From: Chitinophaga sp. YR627
Lineage (GTDB): Bacteria; Bacteroidota; Bacteroidia; Chitinophagales; Chitinophagaceae
Assembly: GCF_900114995.1 (NCBI RefSeq)
Contig: NZ_FOUX01000004.1
Location: forward strand, 868,001 to 932,000
Reading direction: 5' to 3'
Length of the DNA stretch: 64,000 nt
Notes under the pieces: model-generated
What the model saw: only the letters and a program-made list of their open reading frames with translations
The model's database searches: none
Told to the model about the DNA's origin: nothing
In this document: piece by piece, positions 34,068 through 42,027 of the stretch
How positions within the stretch are numbered: the first letter of the stretch is position 1
Layout of the letters: each line of letters starts with the position of its first letter
Program-made: the position numbers and the translations under genes

Positions 34068-36443
34068 CTAAAAGTTGAAATTCCAGGTAACGCCGGGGAT
34101 AATAGAGCCGATGACTGACAACTGATTCGCAATTGTTTTGTTCGGGTTAGCATTATCCTGCTTAAAGTATAGAGCATACACATTCTTGCGGTTCAGCACA
34201 TTGTACAGAGAAAACACCCAGTTACTGCTGAACCGGCTGCCCGCGCGATGCCGGACGAATAAGGTAGCAGAAAGGTCAAGCCGGCTATAAGGACTATACC
34301 GGTAATTATTACGTAGATCCCCGTTATTGTAGGGAACGATAATCCCCTGAAACTCGCTGCGGCCGGAAGGGAAAGTGGCCGCCACGCCAGTCTGATAGAC
34401 ATAATTAGAAGAAAATGTCCATTTGGTGCTATAGTTATATACGACAACCATATTCAGATTATGGGTACGGTCATACTTAGCATTATACCAGTCCCCATTA
34501 TTGACACCATTGATCTGGCGCTCTGTTTTACTCAGCGTATAGCTGACAAAGCCGTTCAGCTTACCCGTATTTTTCTTCAGGTAAAGCTCCAGTCCATATG
34601 AGCGCCCTTTTCCATAAACAAGGTCCTTCTCAATATCCGGATTGCCGATCGGCTCTGTCCCGTTGATCACGTCAACCTGATTACTCATCGTCTTGTAGTA
34701 TGCTTCTGCTGACAGTTCATAGCTACGCTTTGTCATAAAATAACCCAGTGAGAACTGGTCGGCAAGTTCCGGCCGGATGTTGTTGGTTGAAGTCATCCAG
34801 GCGTCGAGTGGCGTAGATGCCGTGGTAGCAGAGATCAGGTGTACATACTGCGCCATCCGGTTATAGCCAGCCTTTATCGAACTACTCTCTGATAGCAAAT
34901 ATCTGAGGGATACCCGCGGTTCAACATTTCCATAGTTTTTTATAGCCGCTCCTTTTTTAAATTCCGTTGTCAGCACAGGGAACAGTTCTTTGCCCGGTAC
35001 ACCACCATATGTATATACAGGCCCATTTTGTGCCGCTACAGCGCCGAAATAAGACAACCGGACACCGTACTGGGCAGATAACTTATCGCTGAATTTATGG
35101 GTATTATTCAGGTAAAAACCGAGTTCGTTACCCGCCTGTCTTGCCGACGCCGTAGTATTGAAGACCGAACTGTCCGTTAGTGGCGTCTGTACACCAGGAT
35201 TAACATCATACCGGATAGCGGATAATCCGAAAGCCAGATCAATCGCGTCATTCCTCCGGTAATGCCAGTCGGTTTTTAATGTATACTGTTTGATGTACTG
35301 TTTACTCATCAGAGATTGCGGCTCCTGTAGTACACCAAGATTACTTCTGTACTGGCTAAATAATACAGTGGTCTTTGCAGAAAAACCCGTTGAAAACTCA
35401 TGAAGGTAGGTTACCGCGGCATTTGCATTATCATAGCCTATTGTAAAATCTTTCTGTAACCCCAGTTTGTCGTTCCCATAGTACCCGGCGATGCTGATGT
35501 GATCTTTTGTACTCAGCTGATAATCCATCTTGCCGTTAAAGTCCTGAAAATAGGCAACGGTTGATTTGAGATTTTCGTCGGACGAAAGTTTGAGGAACTG
35601 ATCGGCATAGGTCCGGCGGGCCGCAATGAAGACAGACCCTTTATTATGCAGAATAGGGAATCCTGCGGACAACCTTGCTGATACGGATCCGATGCCTCCG
35701 GAAACCCGAAGAGAATCAGGGCTGCCGCTTTTAAGCCTGATATCCATCACTGAAGATAATCTCCCCCCGTAGTCGGGTGTTATGCCTCCTTTTATCAACT
35801 TTACATCCTGTACTACCTCCGGGTTAAACACGGAGAACAACCCAAACAGGTGCGACGTATTAAAAACAGGGGCACCATCCATCAACACCAGATTCTGATC
35901 AACATTGCCACCACGGACGTTAAAACCGCTCGATCCTTCCCCTACCGAACTCACTCCCGGCAACGACAGTACACTACGCACCACATCTACTTCTCCCAGC
36001 AACGCAGGCATCTTCCGGAGCGTAGCCAGATTGATAGATTGCACCCCCATTTCCAGATTTTTAACCGGGTTAGTCTTGTTTTGGCCCCTGACTACAACCT
36101 CCTGCAGCCCTGTGCCACCATTCCGCATCACCACCTTAAACTCGCCATCAGCAGGGACGTTTATACTTTGGCTAACAGATTGAAATCCAATGTATGTAAG
36201 AGAAAGAATATAGCTTCCTTTAGGAAGGCGGAATTCAAAATGCCCCTCCCCATCCGTAGAACCGCCCGAAATGGTTTTCGATATGTTATCTGCTGCGGCT
36301 ACGCGAACCGTCACACCGATGAGACTTTGACCAGATGTGTCCCGTACTGTAACGGGCAATCGATAGTATCTTTCCTGGGCAAATAGTTGCTGGCCTGGAA
36401 ACCCCAGAAACAGGAGCAGTACCAGGATGTTTTTTTGCTTCAT
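34068..36443 (-). CDS. TonB-dependent receptor with CarboxypepD_reg-like domain
   Basis: The 791-residue outer-membrane receptor has a signal peptide (ILVLLLFLGFPGQQLFAQ), an N-terminal carboxypeptidase-regulatory-like domain (about 20-105), a plug with MPALLGEVDVVRSVLSLPGV, SSGFNVRGGNVDQNLVLMDGAPVF and VQDVKLIKGG, and a 22-strand barrel. The start at 36443 is chosen because the signal peptide begins there. With the DUF4249 lipoprotein it forms a ligand uptake pair without a SusD. The small size (below 800 residues) fits the non-SusC group used for peptides, cofactors or metals. Confidence 0.92.
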   Translation of the reverse strand: MKQKNILVLLLFLGFPGQQLFAQERYYRLPVTVRDTSGQSLIGVTVRVAAADNISKTISGGSTDGEGHFEFRLPKGSYILSLTYIGFQSVSQSINVPADGEFKVVMRNGGTGLQEVVVRGQNKTNPVKNLEMGVQSINLATLRKMPALLGEVDVVRSVLSLPGVSSVGEGSSGFNVRGGNVDQNLVLMDGAPVFNTSHLFGLFSVFNPEVVQDVKLIKGGITPDYGGRLSSVMDIRLKSGSPDSLRVSGGIGSVSARLSAGFPILHNKGSVFIAARRTYADQFLKLSSDENLKSTVAYFQDFNGKMDYQLSTKDHISIAGYYGNDKLGLQKDFTIGYDNANAAVTYLHEFSTGFSAKTTVLFSQYRSNLGVLQEPQSLMSKQYIKQYTLKTDWHYRRNDAIDLAFGLSAIRYDVNPGVQTPLTDSSVFNTTASARQAGNELGFYLNNTHKFSDKLSAQYGVRLSYFGAVAAQNGPVYTYGGVPGKELFPVLTTEFKKGAAIKNYGNVEPRVSLRYLLSESSSIKAGYNRMAQYVHLISATTASTPLDAWMTSTNNIRPELADQFSLGYFMTKRSYELSAEAYYKTMSNQVDVINGTEPIGNPDIEKDLVYGKGRSYGLELYLKKNTGKLNGFVSYTLSKTERQINGVNNGDWYNAKYDRTHNLNMVVVYNYSTKWTFSSNYVYQTGVAATFPSGRSEFQGIIVPYNNGDLRNNYRYSPYSRLDLSATLFVRHRAGSRFSSNWVFSLYNVLNRKNVYALYFKQDNANPNKTIANQLSVIGSIIPGVTWNFNF

Positions 36444-36585
36444 GAATTGTTTATTGACCATGCAAAGAAGCAATACTGCGCTCCATTTTCCTTGTTAAAT
36501 GGGTCCGAAGCGTCCTGATACAATGATGAAACGTATGAAAATGTAACCGAAGCTCTGATAGTGACGTTAGTACCTTAGTTAGTCT

Positions 36586-36643
36586 TTAGTTCTTCTGCGT
36601 TAGTGCTACGTTCATGAACGTAGCACTAACGCAGAAGAACTAA
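36586..36643. repeat. 58-bp perfect palindrome with no loop
   Basis: Two exact 29-base halves meet at TTCA/TGAA (36614/36615). It is not next to any gene end that needs a terminator and lacks flanking T-runs, so ordinary termination is unlikely. Confidence 0.85.
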
Positions 36644-36705
36644 GATGAAATCATATATTTATACTACCCAAAAAATTCACTACGCATAATGGATAGTAAG
36701 TGACC

Positions 36706-36722
36706 CTTTATCTTTGATAAAG
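36706..36722. promoter_or_regulatory. Inverted repeat overlapping a -7 element
   Basis: CTTTATC and GATAAAG enclose TTT, and within them TATCTTTG fits TAnnTTTG. This could be a promoter of a rightward transcript covered by a repressor site; no good -33 box is seen. Confidence 0.3.
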
Positions 36723-36961
36723 CCAAGACAAAACACATAGTTTATGAGGACCATTACACACTGCTTACCCACACCCACCTTAAAACGAAACGCTTTCTAA
36801 CACTTTCTTGACCGGATCACCCCCTCAGTGAGTCCCTATCTCTAATCGTCAGGTTAGCAGGTAGTTACCGGCGTCCATACAATACGGTAGCCTACCTGGA
36901 TAGTACTCCCTGTTATATATACCGATATCACCTTATCCACAACTAAATGCATTAGAAGACT

Positions 36962-37273
36962 ATGAGAGGACAACAATCACTTTTTGACAATTATATTGAG
37001 AAACCCGTCAAGAAAACGACAAGAAAAGGACGTTCATCTGATATGATAGCCCTCAGGGATGAATGTCTGTTACACAGGTATTATTATCATATCAAATTAC
37101 AGGGCAAACGCTACGATATCGCTATTCAGGAATTGTCCACAGAATTCTGGATCAAGAACAGCAATATCATCTATCGTTTACAATGTAATAGCGAGAGACT
37201 GGAACAGATCATGAAGCTGGAACAACCAGACCTCAAACAATTAAAATTATTGTATCCCTGGTGGGCCTGGTAA
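36962..37273 (+). CDS. Small basic protein, possible DNA-binding regulator
   Basis: The 103-residue protein starts MRGQQSLFDNYIEKPVKKTTRKGRS and continues with RDECLLHRYYYHIKLQGKRYDIAIQELSTEFWIKNSNIIYRL, a helical region with the spacing of a helix-turn-helix (scan helix WIKNSNIIYRL). Similar small proteins occur in Bacteroidota mobile and phage-like loci, from memory and unchecked. It ends at a strong terminator, 650 bases before the tailocin divergent genes, and might regulate that locus. No family is firmly recognised. Confidence 0.55.
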   Translation: MRGQQSLFDNYIEKPVKKTTRKGRSSDMIALRDECLLHRYYYHIKLQGKRYDIAIQELSTEFWIKNSNIIYRLQCNSERLEQIMKLEQPDLKQLKLLYPWWAW

Positions 37274-37277
37274 GCAT

Positions 37278-37313
37278 AAAAAAAAACCGCTGCAATTGCA
37301 GCGGTTTTTTTTT
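37278..37313. terminator. Bidirectional terminator
   Basis: Nine A, then CCGCTGCAA/TTGCAGCGG, then nine T form a perfect 36-base palindrome, an intrinsic terminator in both directions for the convergent genes at 36962 and 37821. Confidence 0.93.
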
Positions 37314-37326
37314 ATGATTCTGATGA

Positions 37327-37821
37327 TCACTTCTTTCTGATGAAAATACGACCTAAAGTGCCTTCAAATCCGGCATAAGTGGACTCATAATCCGTTCGCA
37401 CACTGATGATTTCGCCGTCCCTGTTGACCGCCATATAAACATCTTCAGGCTTTTTAGCCTTTACTTTTTTATCATAAAGATTTGCATACAATTCTATGAT
37501 ATCAGGAATACTTCCTGTAATACTCACTTCATATATGGCATCCGCCTTTGTATCCTCATCTTTGTTAAATTCTATGATAATACGTCTGGCATCACTATCA
37601 GGCCCTTTCAGGGACACCTGCATTCTCGACCGGTTATTATTTGTATTTGCACTATCCGGCGCATTCAGGTGCATGGTCTGCGCAATAGTGCCGGCAAATG
37701 CATATGCCTCTGAAAATGGTTTTCCCAGGACCTTTAACTGTTGTGCGTTAGAACGGGAAGAAATAAAACAGGATGCAAGGAGCATCAGTGTACAGCAGGT
37801 TTTCAATATAAAACGTTTCAT
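37327..37821 (-). CDS. Secreted protein of unknown function
   Basis: The 164-residue product has a signal peptide (TCCTLMLLASCFISSRSNAQ). The mature protein is mixed alpha/beta with alternating hydrophobic strands (MQVSLKGPDSDARRIIIEF, AIYEVSITGSIPDIIELYANLYD) but no recognised motif. It borders the tail-like particle cluster but its export signal argues that it is not part of the particle. It is monocistronic. Confidence 0.7.
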   Translation of the reverse strand: MKRFILKTCCTLMLLASCFISSRSNAQQLKVLGKPFSEAYAFAGTIAQTMHLNAPDSANTNNNRSRMQVSLKGPDSDARRIIIEFNKDEDTKADAIYEVSITGSIPDIIELYANLYDKKVKAKKPEDVYMAVNRDGEIISVRTDYESTYAGFEGTLGRIFIRKK

Positions 37822-37831
37822 AGTTGAACTG

Positions 37832-37913
37832 GTTTGGCTAACAGATTATAAGATCTAAATATAGATAAATAAAATCAGAACGCATCAAATCCTATCCTTC
37901 CCGTTAGCCAAAC
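37832..37913. repeat. 11-bp inverted repeat flanking the cluster border
   Basis: GTTTGGCTAAC (37832-37842) and GTTAGCCAAAC (37903-37913) are exact inverted copies separated by 60 bases, just between the secreted protein gene and the end of the tail-terminator-like gene. They could be a terminator-like structure, a protein site or an old boundary. Confidence 0.5.
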
Positions 37914-37925
37914 AATCCTCCCTTA

Positions 37926-38414
37926 TCAGGATAATAATTCCAGTGGTGGTTTTTCAATTTCACTGGTTACCGGCGGCAGGGGACTTTCATGAAAATTCAG
38001 ACTATAAGTAAGTACCCGCACACGAAATGTATCATCTCTGTCTTCTGTGCTGACACTGATACGGGTCAACGGTGCGATCGTACTGTTTGTCCATCCCTGC
38101 AGCACCTGATGCAGTTTCAGTTCTGCTTCATAATAATTAAGCGCAGCAGACGTATCCAGGAACGTGGATCCGTTTGAACTGGTGACCGGAAACACCAATC
38201 TGCATTGCAATTCGCCGGATGCGGCCTGTATAGAACCCGTCAGTTCTGAATAAGTCAAATTGGTAAAATCAAGAAATACACAGGGCCATACAGAAGGATT
38301 ACCATTGTAGTTTTCTGTCTGTGAAAGTTCCGGATATACACCTTTAATTAAAGGAACACCGGACCCAATACGTGCTTCCAAAGTAAGGAAGAGATTCGAA
38401 AATAAACTATCCAT
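37926..38414 (-). CDS. Tail-terminator-like protein of the tailocin
   Basis: The 162-residue protein has the layout of phage tail terminator/completion proteins: LFLTLEARIGSGVPLIKGVYPEL, a P-x-V-F-L-D-F strand (WPCVFLDFTNLTYSEL), a strand ELQCRLVFPVTSS, a helix ALNYYEAELKLHQVLQGW and APLTRISVSTEDRDDTFRVRVLTYSLNFHE. Such proteins cap the tube and sheath. It is encoded on the opposite strand from the rest of the cluster, divergent from the holin-like gene, which is unusual because tail genes are normally co-transcribed. The Pvc16-type cap of injection systems is an alternative. Confidence 0.6.
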   Translation of the reverse strand: MDSLFSNLFLTLEARIGSGVPLIKGVYPELSQTENYNGNPSVWPCVFLDFTNLTYSELTGSIQAASGELQCRLVFPVTSSNGSTFLDTSAALNYYEAELKLHQVLQGWTNSTIAPLTRISVSTEDRDDTFRVRVLTYSLNFHESPLPPVTSEIEKPPLELLS

Positions 38415-38688
38415 TTTAATTGTTTGAGGTTATCAATTTTTTTGTTGGTTAACTGATGTAAAGGTCGGTGCAATACGCATCTTTTCCGCTTGCAATTTTA
38501 ATGATTGAACAGCGATTGAATTATCATTATACAATAAAAGAATAAGCATTATTTCCTGATTTTTTCAACGTCCGTTAATGTCGTTCCTTTGTATTGTAAT
38601 CGCTTGCTGACAGTAAGTAAAACCCTAAAAAAGAACTGTTTCGAAGAAAAAAAACATAGTGATCGGGCAGTGATAATGTTAACCTCAG
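38415..38688. promoter_or_regulatory. Divergent control region of the tailocin operon
   Basis: The 274 bases between the tail-terminator-like gene and the holin-like gene are AT-rich and must hold the promoters of both units. TTCCTTTG around 38583-38590 is close to TAnnTTTG, about 100 bases before the first gene. No clear palindromic operator is seen. Confidence 0.4.
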
Positions 38689-38940
38689 ATGTTACTATTA
38701 AATGCAATCATACATGCAGATCCTGAGCAGACCGTCTTACAGCGGATCGGAGACCAGGCATTCTCAGTCGTCGTCCTCGTAGGCATAGCATGGATACTAT
38801 GGAAACGCCAGATAAAACTGGAAGACCGTTTAACACAGTACCTCGATGACGATCGCGAAAAAATGCTGGGCGTGATAGAGAACAACACGAAAGTGATGGA
38901 GCGGCTGGAAGACGCGCTGAACAGGAGTAATCCCCGATAG
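38689..38940 (+). CDS. Holin-like small membrane protein
   Basis: The 83-residue protein has one hydrophobic helix (AFSVVVLVGIAWILW) after a short N-terminal segment, then a charged coiled-coil-like tail (KRQIKLEDRLTQYLDDDREKMLGVIENNTKVMERLEDAL). This topology and its position immediately before an endolysin gene (4-base gap) suggest a BhlA/XhlA-type holin that permeabilises the inner membrane at release. The assignment rests on topology and context, not on a recognised motif. Confidence 0.6.
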   Translation: MLLLNAIIHADPEQTVLQRIGDQAFSVVVLVGIAWILWKRQIKLEDRLTQYLDDDREKMLGVIENNTKVMERLEDALNRSNPR

Positions 38941-38944
38941 CGAA

Positions 38945-39355
38945 ATGCGTAAAATAGATTTTATTGTTATCCATTGTACTGCAACCCCTCAGGACACACG
39001 TCCTGAAAGCATCCAGCACTATTGGAAAGAATATCTCAAATGGAAAAGTCCCGGTTATCATTACCTGATTGAAGCATCAGGCAATGTAATACAACTGGCA
39101 ACAGAAGATCGTATCTGTAACGGCGTAGCAGGATATAATGCGAATAGCATCCACGTCAGTTATATCGGCGGAGTAGATGCTGATAACAGGCCATCAGATA
39201 ACAGAACGATCGCACAAAAAGACGCAATGAGAACATTGGTCACGCTATTGAAGCAACAGTATCCGCAAGCGCGGATCCAGGGCCACCGGGACTTTCCATT
39301 TGTTAAAAAAGCATGTCCATCATTTGATGCACGTGAAGCATTCAGCGATTTATAA
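38945..39355 (+). CDS. N-acetylmuramoyl-L-alanine amidase (endolysin)
   Basis: The 136-residue enzyme is an Amidase_2/T7-lysozyme-like amidase that cleaves between muramic acid and L-alanine in peptidoglycan. Zinc ligands are H10 (VIHCTA), H114 (QGHRDF) and C124 (KKACPSFD), and the catalytic tyrosine region is GYHYLIEASG. It has no signal peptide, so it needs the neighbouring holin-like protein to reach the wall. It is the lysis function expected in a particle released by cell lysis. Confidence 0.93.
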   Translation: MRKIDFIVIHCTATPQDTRPESIQHYWKEYLKWKSPGYHYLIEASGNVIQLATEDRICNGVAGYNANSIHVSYIGGVDADNRPSDNRTIAQKDAMRTLVTLLKQQYPQARIQGHRDFPFVKKACPSFDAREAFSDL

Positions 39356-39366
39356 AAAACATACCT

Positions 39367-39798
39367 ATGGCATTTTGCAGAAAAACCGGCTCAAAGATCA
39401 AACAGGCATTACAACAATTTGATGCATTCATTGAACGTCATGCTGAAGAAGCATTACGCGTCACAAAAACCATCAAATCATTATTGGAAAGTCCGCTGGT
39501 CAACTTACTGGAAGCAATCATTCCGGGAGACGCTGACACAATTTTCAAGAACAAAGTATTACAGGCGCTGGAAACAGGCATTGATACACTGAACATCGTA
39601 AATACCTGCCGGCAGGAGCCAAACCTTGAAGCAAAACTTGTATGCTTCGTAAAAGCACTCAAAGAAGTATCACCTGACCTACAGGACGCAGTACTTCAGA
39701 AATTACAAAGCATTCTTTTGCGCGAGCTGGATGGCAATACCAGGAAGCAGAATATTTACGACCTGTTTAGTCAGGCCGCTTACAGCAACAGTAAATAG
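39367..39798 (+). CDS. Tailocin-associated helical protein, unknown
   Basis: The 143-residue product is predicted almost all-helical with hydrophobic segments (SPLVNLLEAIIPGD, ALETGIDTLNIVNTC) but no true membrane helix. It is between the endolysin and the sheath genes in the same operon. Its place suggests a role in lysis or early particle assembly. I do not recognise the family. Confidence 0.65.
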   Translation: MAFCRKTGSKIKQALQQFDAFIERHAEEALRVTKTIKSLLESPLVNLLEAIIPGDADTIFKNKVLQALETGIDTLNIVNTCRQEPNLEAKLVCFVKALKEVSPDLQDAVLQKLQSILLRELDGNTRKQNIYDLFSQAAYSNSK

Positions 39799-39836
39799 CA
39801 ATTCAAATCAATTACAATGACCAAAAAAAGTAAGAA

Positions 39837-41006
39837 ATGGCATTACCAAAAGTAGCAATTACATTAGGAAACGGCAATCTGGGAGCAAGCGCTGCAACCG
39901 ATGATGGTGTAGCAGGACTGGTACTGACCGGCGTAGCAACCGCTGGCCTTCCACTGGGTACACCAAAAGTGATCTTCAGTCTGAGTGAAGCACAGGACCT
40001 CGGCATTCTCGCAACAGGCAGCAACGCCAGCGCACACCGCCACATCAGGGAATTTTATGACATCGCAGGAGAAGGCGCTGAACTGTATATCATGACTGTC
40101 GCAGACACAGTTACGCTTACACAAATGGCTGACCTGACAAACGCCACAGGCGCTGCAAAACTGCTGGACGCAGCACAGGGTCGCATCAGATTATTAGGTC
40201 TTACCCGTACCCCTGCAGGTTCCTACATTCCAGGACTGACAGACGGTCTGGATAAAGACAGTCTGGATGCCATATCCAAAGCACAGCAACTGGCACTGGC
40301 CTATGCCGCACAGTACAAACCTGTACGTGTACTGATCGAAGGACGTAAACTGGATACTACCAATCTCGCTACACTGAAAGATCTGCGTACCTACACCGCT
40401 AACCATGCAGGTATTGTTATCGGCAGCACCACCAATGATGGTAGCGCTTCTGTAGGATTAGTACTCGGACGTGCAGCATCTATTCCTGTACAGCGTAACC
40501 TGGGCCGTGTTAAAGACGGCGCATTACCAATCCTGTCCGCTTACGTAAACACTGCAAAAGCAGAAGATCTGACATCCGGCGATCTGCTGCATGACAAAGG
40601 TTACATCTTCCTGCGCACATTCGTTGGCCGCTCTGGTTATTATCTGAATGATGACCCGATGTGTGCTCCTGTTACAGACGACTACAGTCAGCTGGCATTA
40701 GGCAGGGTAATAGACAAAGCCACTATCGTCGCTTATCAGACCTATGTAGAAGAACTGAACGACGAGATCACTATCGACGAAAGCGGTAAGATCAGCGTAC
40801 CTGTTATCAAGTACCTGCAAAACAAAATCGAGTCAGCAGTAAACCTGGCAATGGTAGATGAGATCAGTTCCTTCAGCGCATACATTGACGCTAGTCAGAA
40901 CGTACTCAGCACCGGCAAGCTCACTGTTAAAGCTGCTATTGTACCGATGGGATATACTAAAACAATTGAAGTATTACTCGGTTTTACCAATCCTGCTCTC
41001 CAGTAA
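39837..41006 (+). CDS. Contractile tail sheath protein (DUF2586-like)
   Basis: The 389-residue protein begins MALPKVAITLGNGNLGASAATDDGVAGLVLTG and resembles DUF2586, the sheath family of Bacteroidota Mu-like contractile phages. The N-terminal variable region is followed by a conserved core containing GLTDGLDKDSLDAI, SVGLVLGRAASIPVQRNLGRV, DLLHDKGYIFLRTFVGRSGYYLND and LALGRVIDKATIVAYQTYVEELND, which contact the tube. Hundreds of copies should form the contracting outer tube. It shows that the particle is contractile (myovirus type) rather than a flexible tail. Confidence 0.88.
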   Translation: MALPKVAITLGNGNLGASAATDDGVAGLVLTGVATAGLPLGTPKVIFSLSEAQDLGILATGSNASAHRHIREFYDIAGEGAELYIMTVADTVTLTQMADLTNATGAAKLLDAAQGRIRLLGLTRTPAGSYIPGLTDGLDKDSLDAISKAQQLALAYAAQYKPVRVLIEGRKLDTTNLATLKDLRTYTANHAGIVIGSTTNDGSASVGLVLGRAASIPVQRNLGRVKDGALPILSAYVNTAKAEDLTSGDLLHDKGYIFLRTFVGRSGYYLNDDPMCAPVTDDYSQLALGRVIDKATIVAYQTYVEELNDEITIDESGKISVPVIKYLQNKIESAVNLAMVDEISSFSAYIDASQNVLSTGKLTVKAAIVPMGYTKTIEVLLGFTNPALQ

Positions 41007-41036
41007 ACCTGTTATTCACTAAAAAAAAGAACCAAT

Positions 41037-41459
41037 ATGATTTTTGACAACAAAGAATGTACCTGGGCCAACATGAAAGTAGTAGTGCTCGGTAAAGAAT
41101 TAACAGGCATCCGTGGCATCAAATACAAACTGATGCAGGAAAAAGAACATTTGCATGGCGCAGGTGATGAGCCGATCGGTATTCAACGTGGTAAACGCAC
41201 TTATGAAGGCGAAATCAAACTGCTGAAATTTGAATACGATGTACTGGCTGATGCCGTAAGACTTGCCGGTGGCAGAGATCTGCTGGACCTTACAGCTGAC
41301 ATCATCGTTACTTATGTAAAAGATGGTCTGTCTGTTCCACGTACTGATATCATCCGCGGTTTCCAGTTCAAAGAATTTGAAAAAGGATGGGAACAAGGCG
41401 CAAAATTCATGGAGATCACCATGCCGATCGTTTTCATGGGACTGCAACAGAACGTATAA
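41037..41459 (+). CDS. Tail tube protein
   Basis: The 140-residue protein has the XkdM/gpFII-like tube fold pattern: MKVVVLGKELTGIRGIKYKL, then IGIQRGKRTYEGEIKLL (the beta-hairpin that stacks rings), and a C-terminal EITMPIVFMGLQQNV strand. It follows the sheath directly, the invariant order in contractile tails. Copies stack to form the inner tube that is driven through the target envelope. Confidence 0.88.
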   Translation: MIFDNKECTWANMKVVVLGKELTGIRGIKYKLMQEKEHLHGAGDEPIGIQRGKRTYEGEIKLLKFEYDVLADAVRLAGGRDLLDLTADIIVTYVKDGLSVPRTDIIRGFQFKEFEKGWEQGAKFMEITMPIVFMGLQQNV

Positions 41460-41512
41460 TAACATAGCACGATCACCTTATTTTAAATAAATACCTATAC
41501 ACTTAACAGATT

Positions 41513-41824
41513 ATGACAGTAGAAAAACCGGTAGCAATTACCAAAGAACATATTGAAGCCTGGAAGCAGAAATACAAAGATGTATTCAAGCTGACAGCTG
41601 CTGATGGAAAAACAGGTTATTGCAGAAAACCCAACAGAGATGAAGTAAGCTATGCCATGACCCTGATCGCAGGCGATCCGCTGGCGTATCATGAAACCAT
41701 CCTGAAAGCAACCTGGCTGGGCGGAGACGATGAAATACTCAATGATAAGTCTTACCTGTACGGCCTGGGCGCGCAACTGGATAAACTGCTGGAAGCGAAG
41801 AAGGTTGAAGTGGAAAAGCTCTAA
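41513..41824 (+). CDS. Tail assembly chaperone (gpG-like, zero-frame product)
   Basis: The 103-residue protein (VEKPVAITKEHIEAWKQKYKDVFKL ... YGLGAQLDKLLEAKKVEVEKL) lies between tube and tape measure, where tailed phages encode a chaperone for the tape measure. Its end overlaps an open -1 frame with no start codon of its own, as in the lambda G/GT pair. The G-GAA-AAG heptamer at 41812-41818, just before the stop, could allow slippage. Confidence 0.75.
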   Translation: MTVEKPVAITKEHIEAWKQKYKDVFKLTAADGKTGYCRKPNRDEVSYAMTLIAGDPLAYHETILKATWLGGDDEILNDKSYLYGLGAQLDKLLEAKKVEVEKL

Positions 41825-42003
41825 GCGAGGCGTCCGGCGAATTTGATAAAAACCCGCTCGGGTATATTCAAACGCTGTTCGAATATTATCTGCCCCAGGT
41901 TGACACCTCGCAGCTGACAGATGCTCAGTGGGCAGAAAAATTTGCACAACTGCACGACATCCGGCAGCGGGAGCTAAAAGGATTGCCATTACTCTCAAGG
42001 TAG
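41809..42003 (+). CDS. -1 frame extension of the tail chaperone (gpT-like part)
   Basis: From 41809 the -1 frame is open for 64 codons to a stop at 42001-42003 and encodes ASGEFDKNPLGYIQTLFEYY and LTDAQWAEKFAQLHDIRQRELKGLP. It has no ATG, GTG or TTG near its beginning, so it is most likely translated by frameshifting near 41812-41818 to give a GT-type fusion of about 160 residues. A small hairpin ACCC-GCTC-GGGT at 41852-41863 might stimulate slippage. An undetected start in the overlap is the alternative. Confidence 0.65.
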   Translation, partial: SGKALSEASGEFDKNPLGYIQTLFEYYLPQVDTSQLTDAQWAEKFAQLHDIRQRELKGLPLLSR

Positions 42004-42027
42004 AGATCGTGCTAAAAAAAATAAAAA

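Larger units (their letters stand above)
36444..36961. other. 518-bp intergenic region upstream of the TonB receptor
   Basis: No gene is supported. The region holds a 58-bp perfect palindrome (36586-36643) and a smaller inverted repeat CTTTATC-TTT-GATAAAG (36706-36722) that includes TATCTTTG, a -7 consensus match. It carries the divergent control signals of the receptor operon and possibly of the small protein at 36962. Confidence 0.5.

Noticed and set aside
35850..36386. 178-codon forward frame inside the TonB receptor gene
   Set aside because: Antisense shadow of the plug and N-terminal domain coding region.
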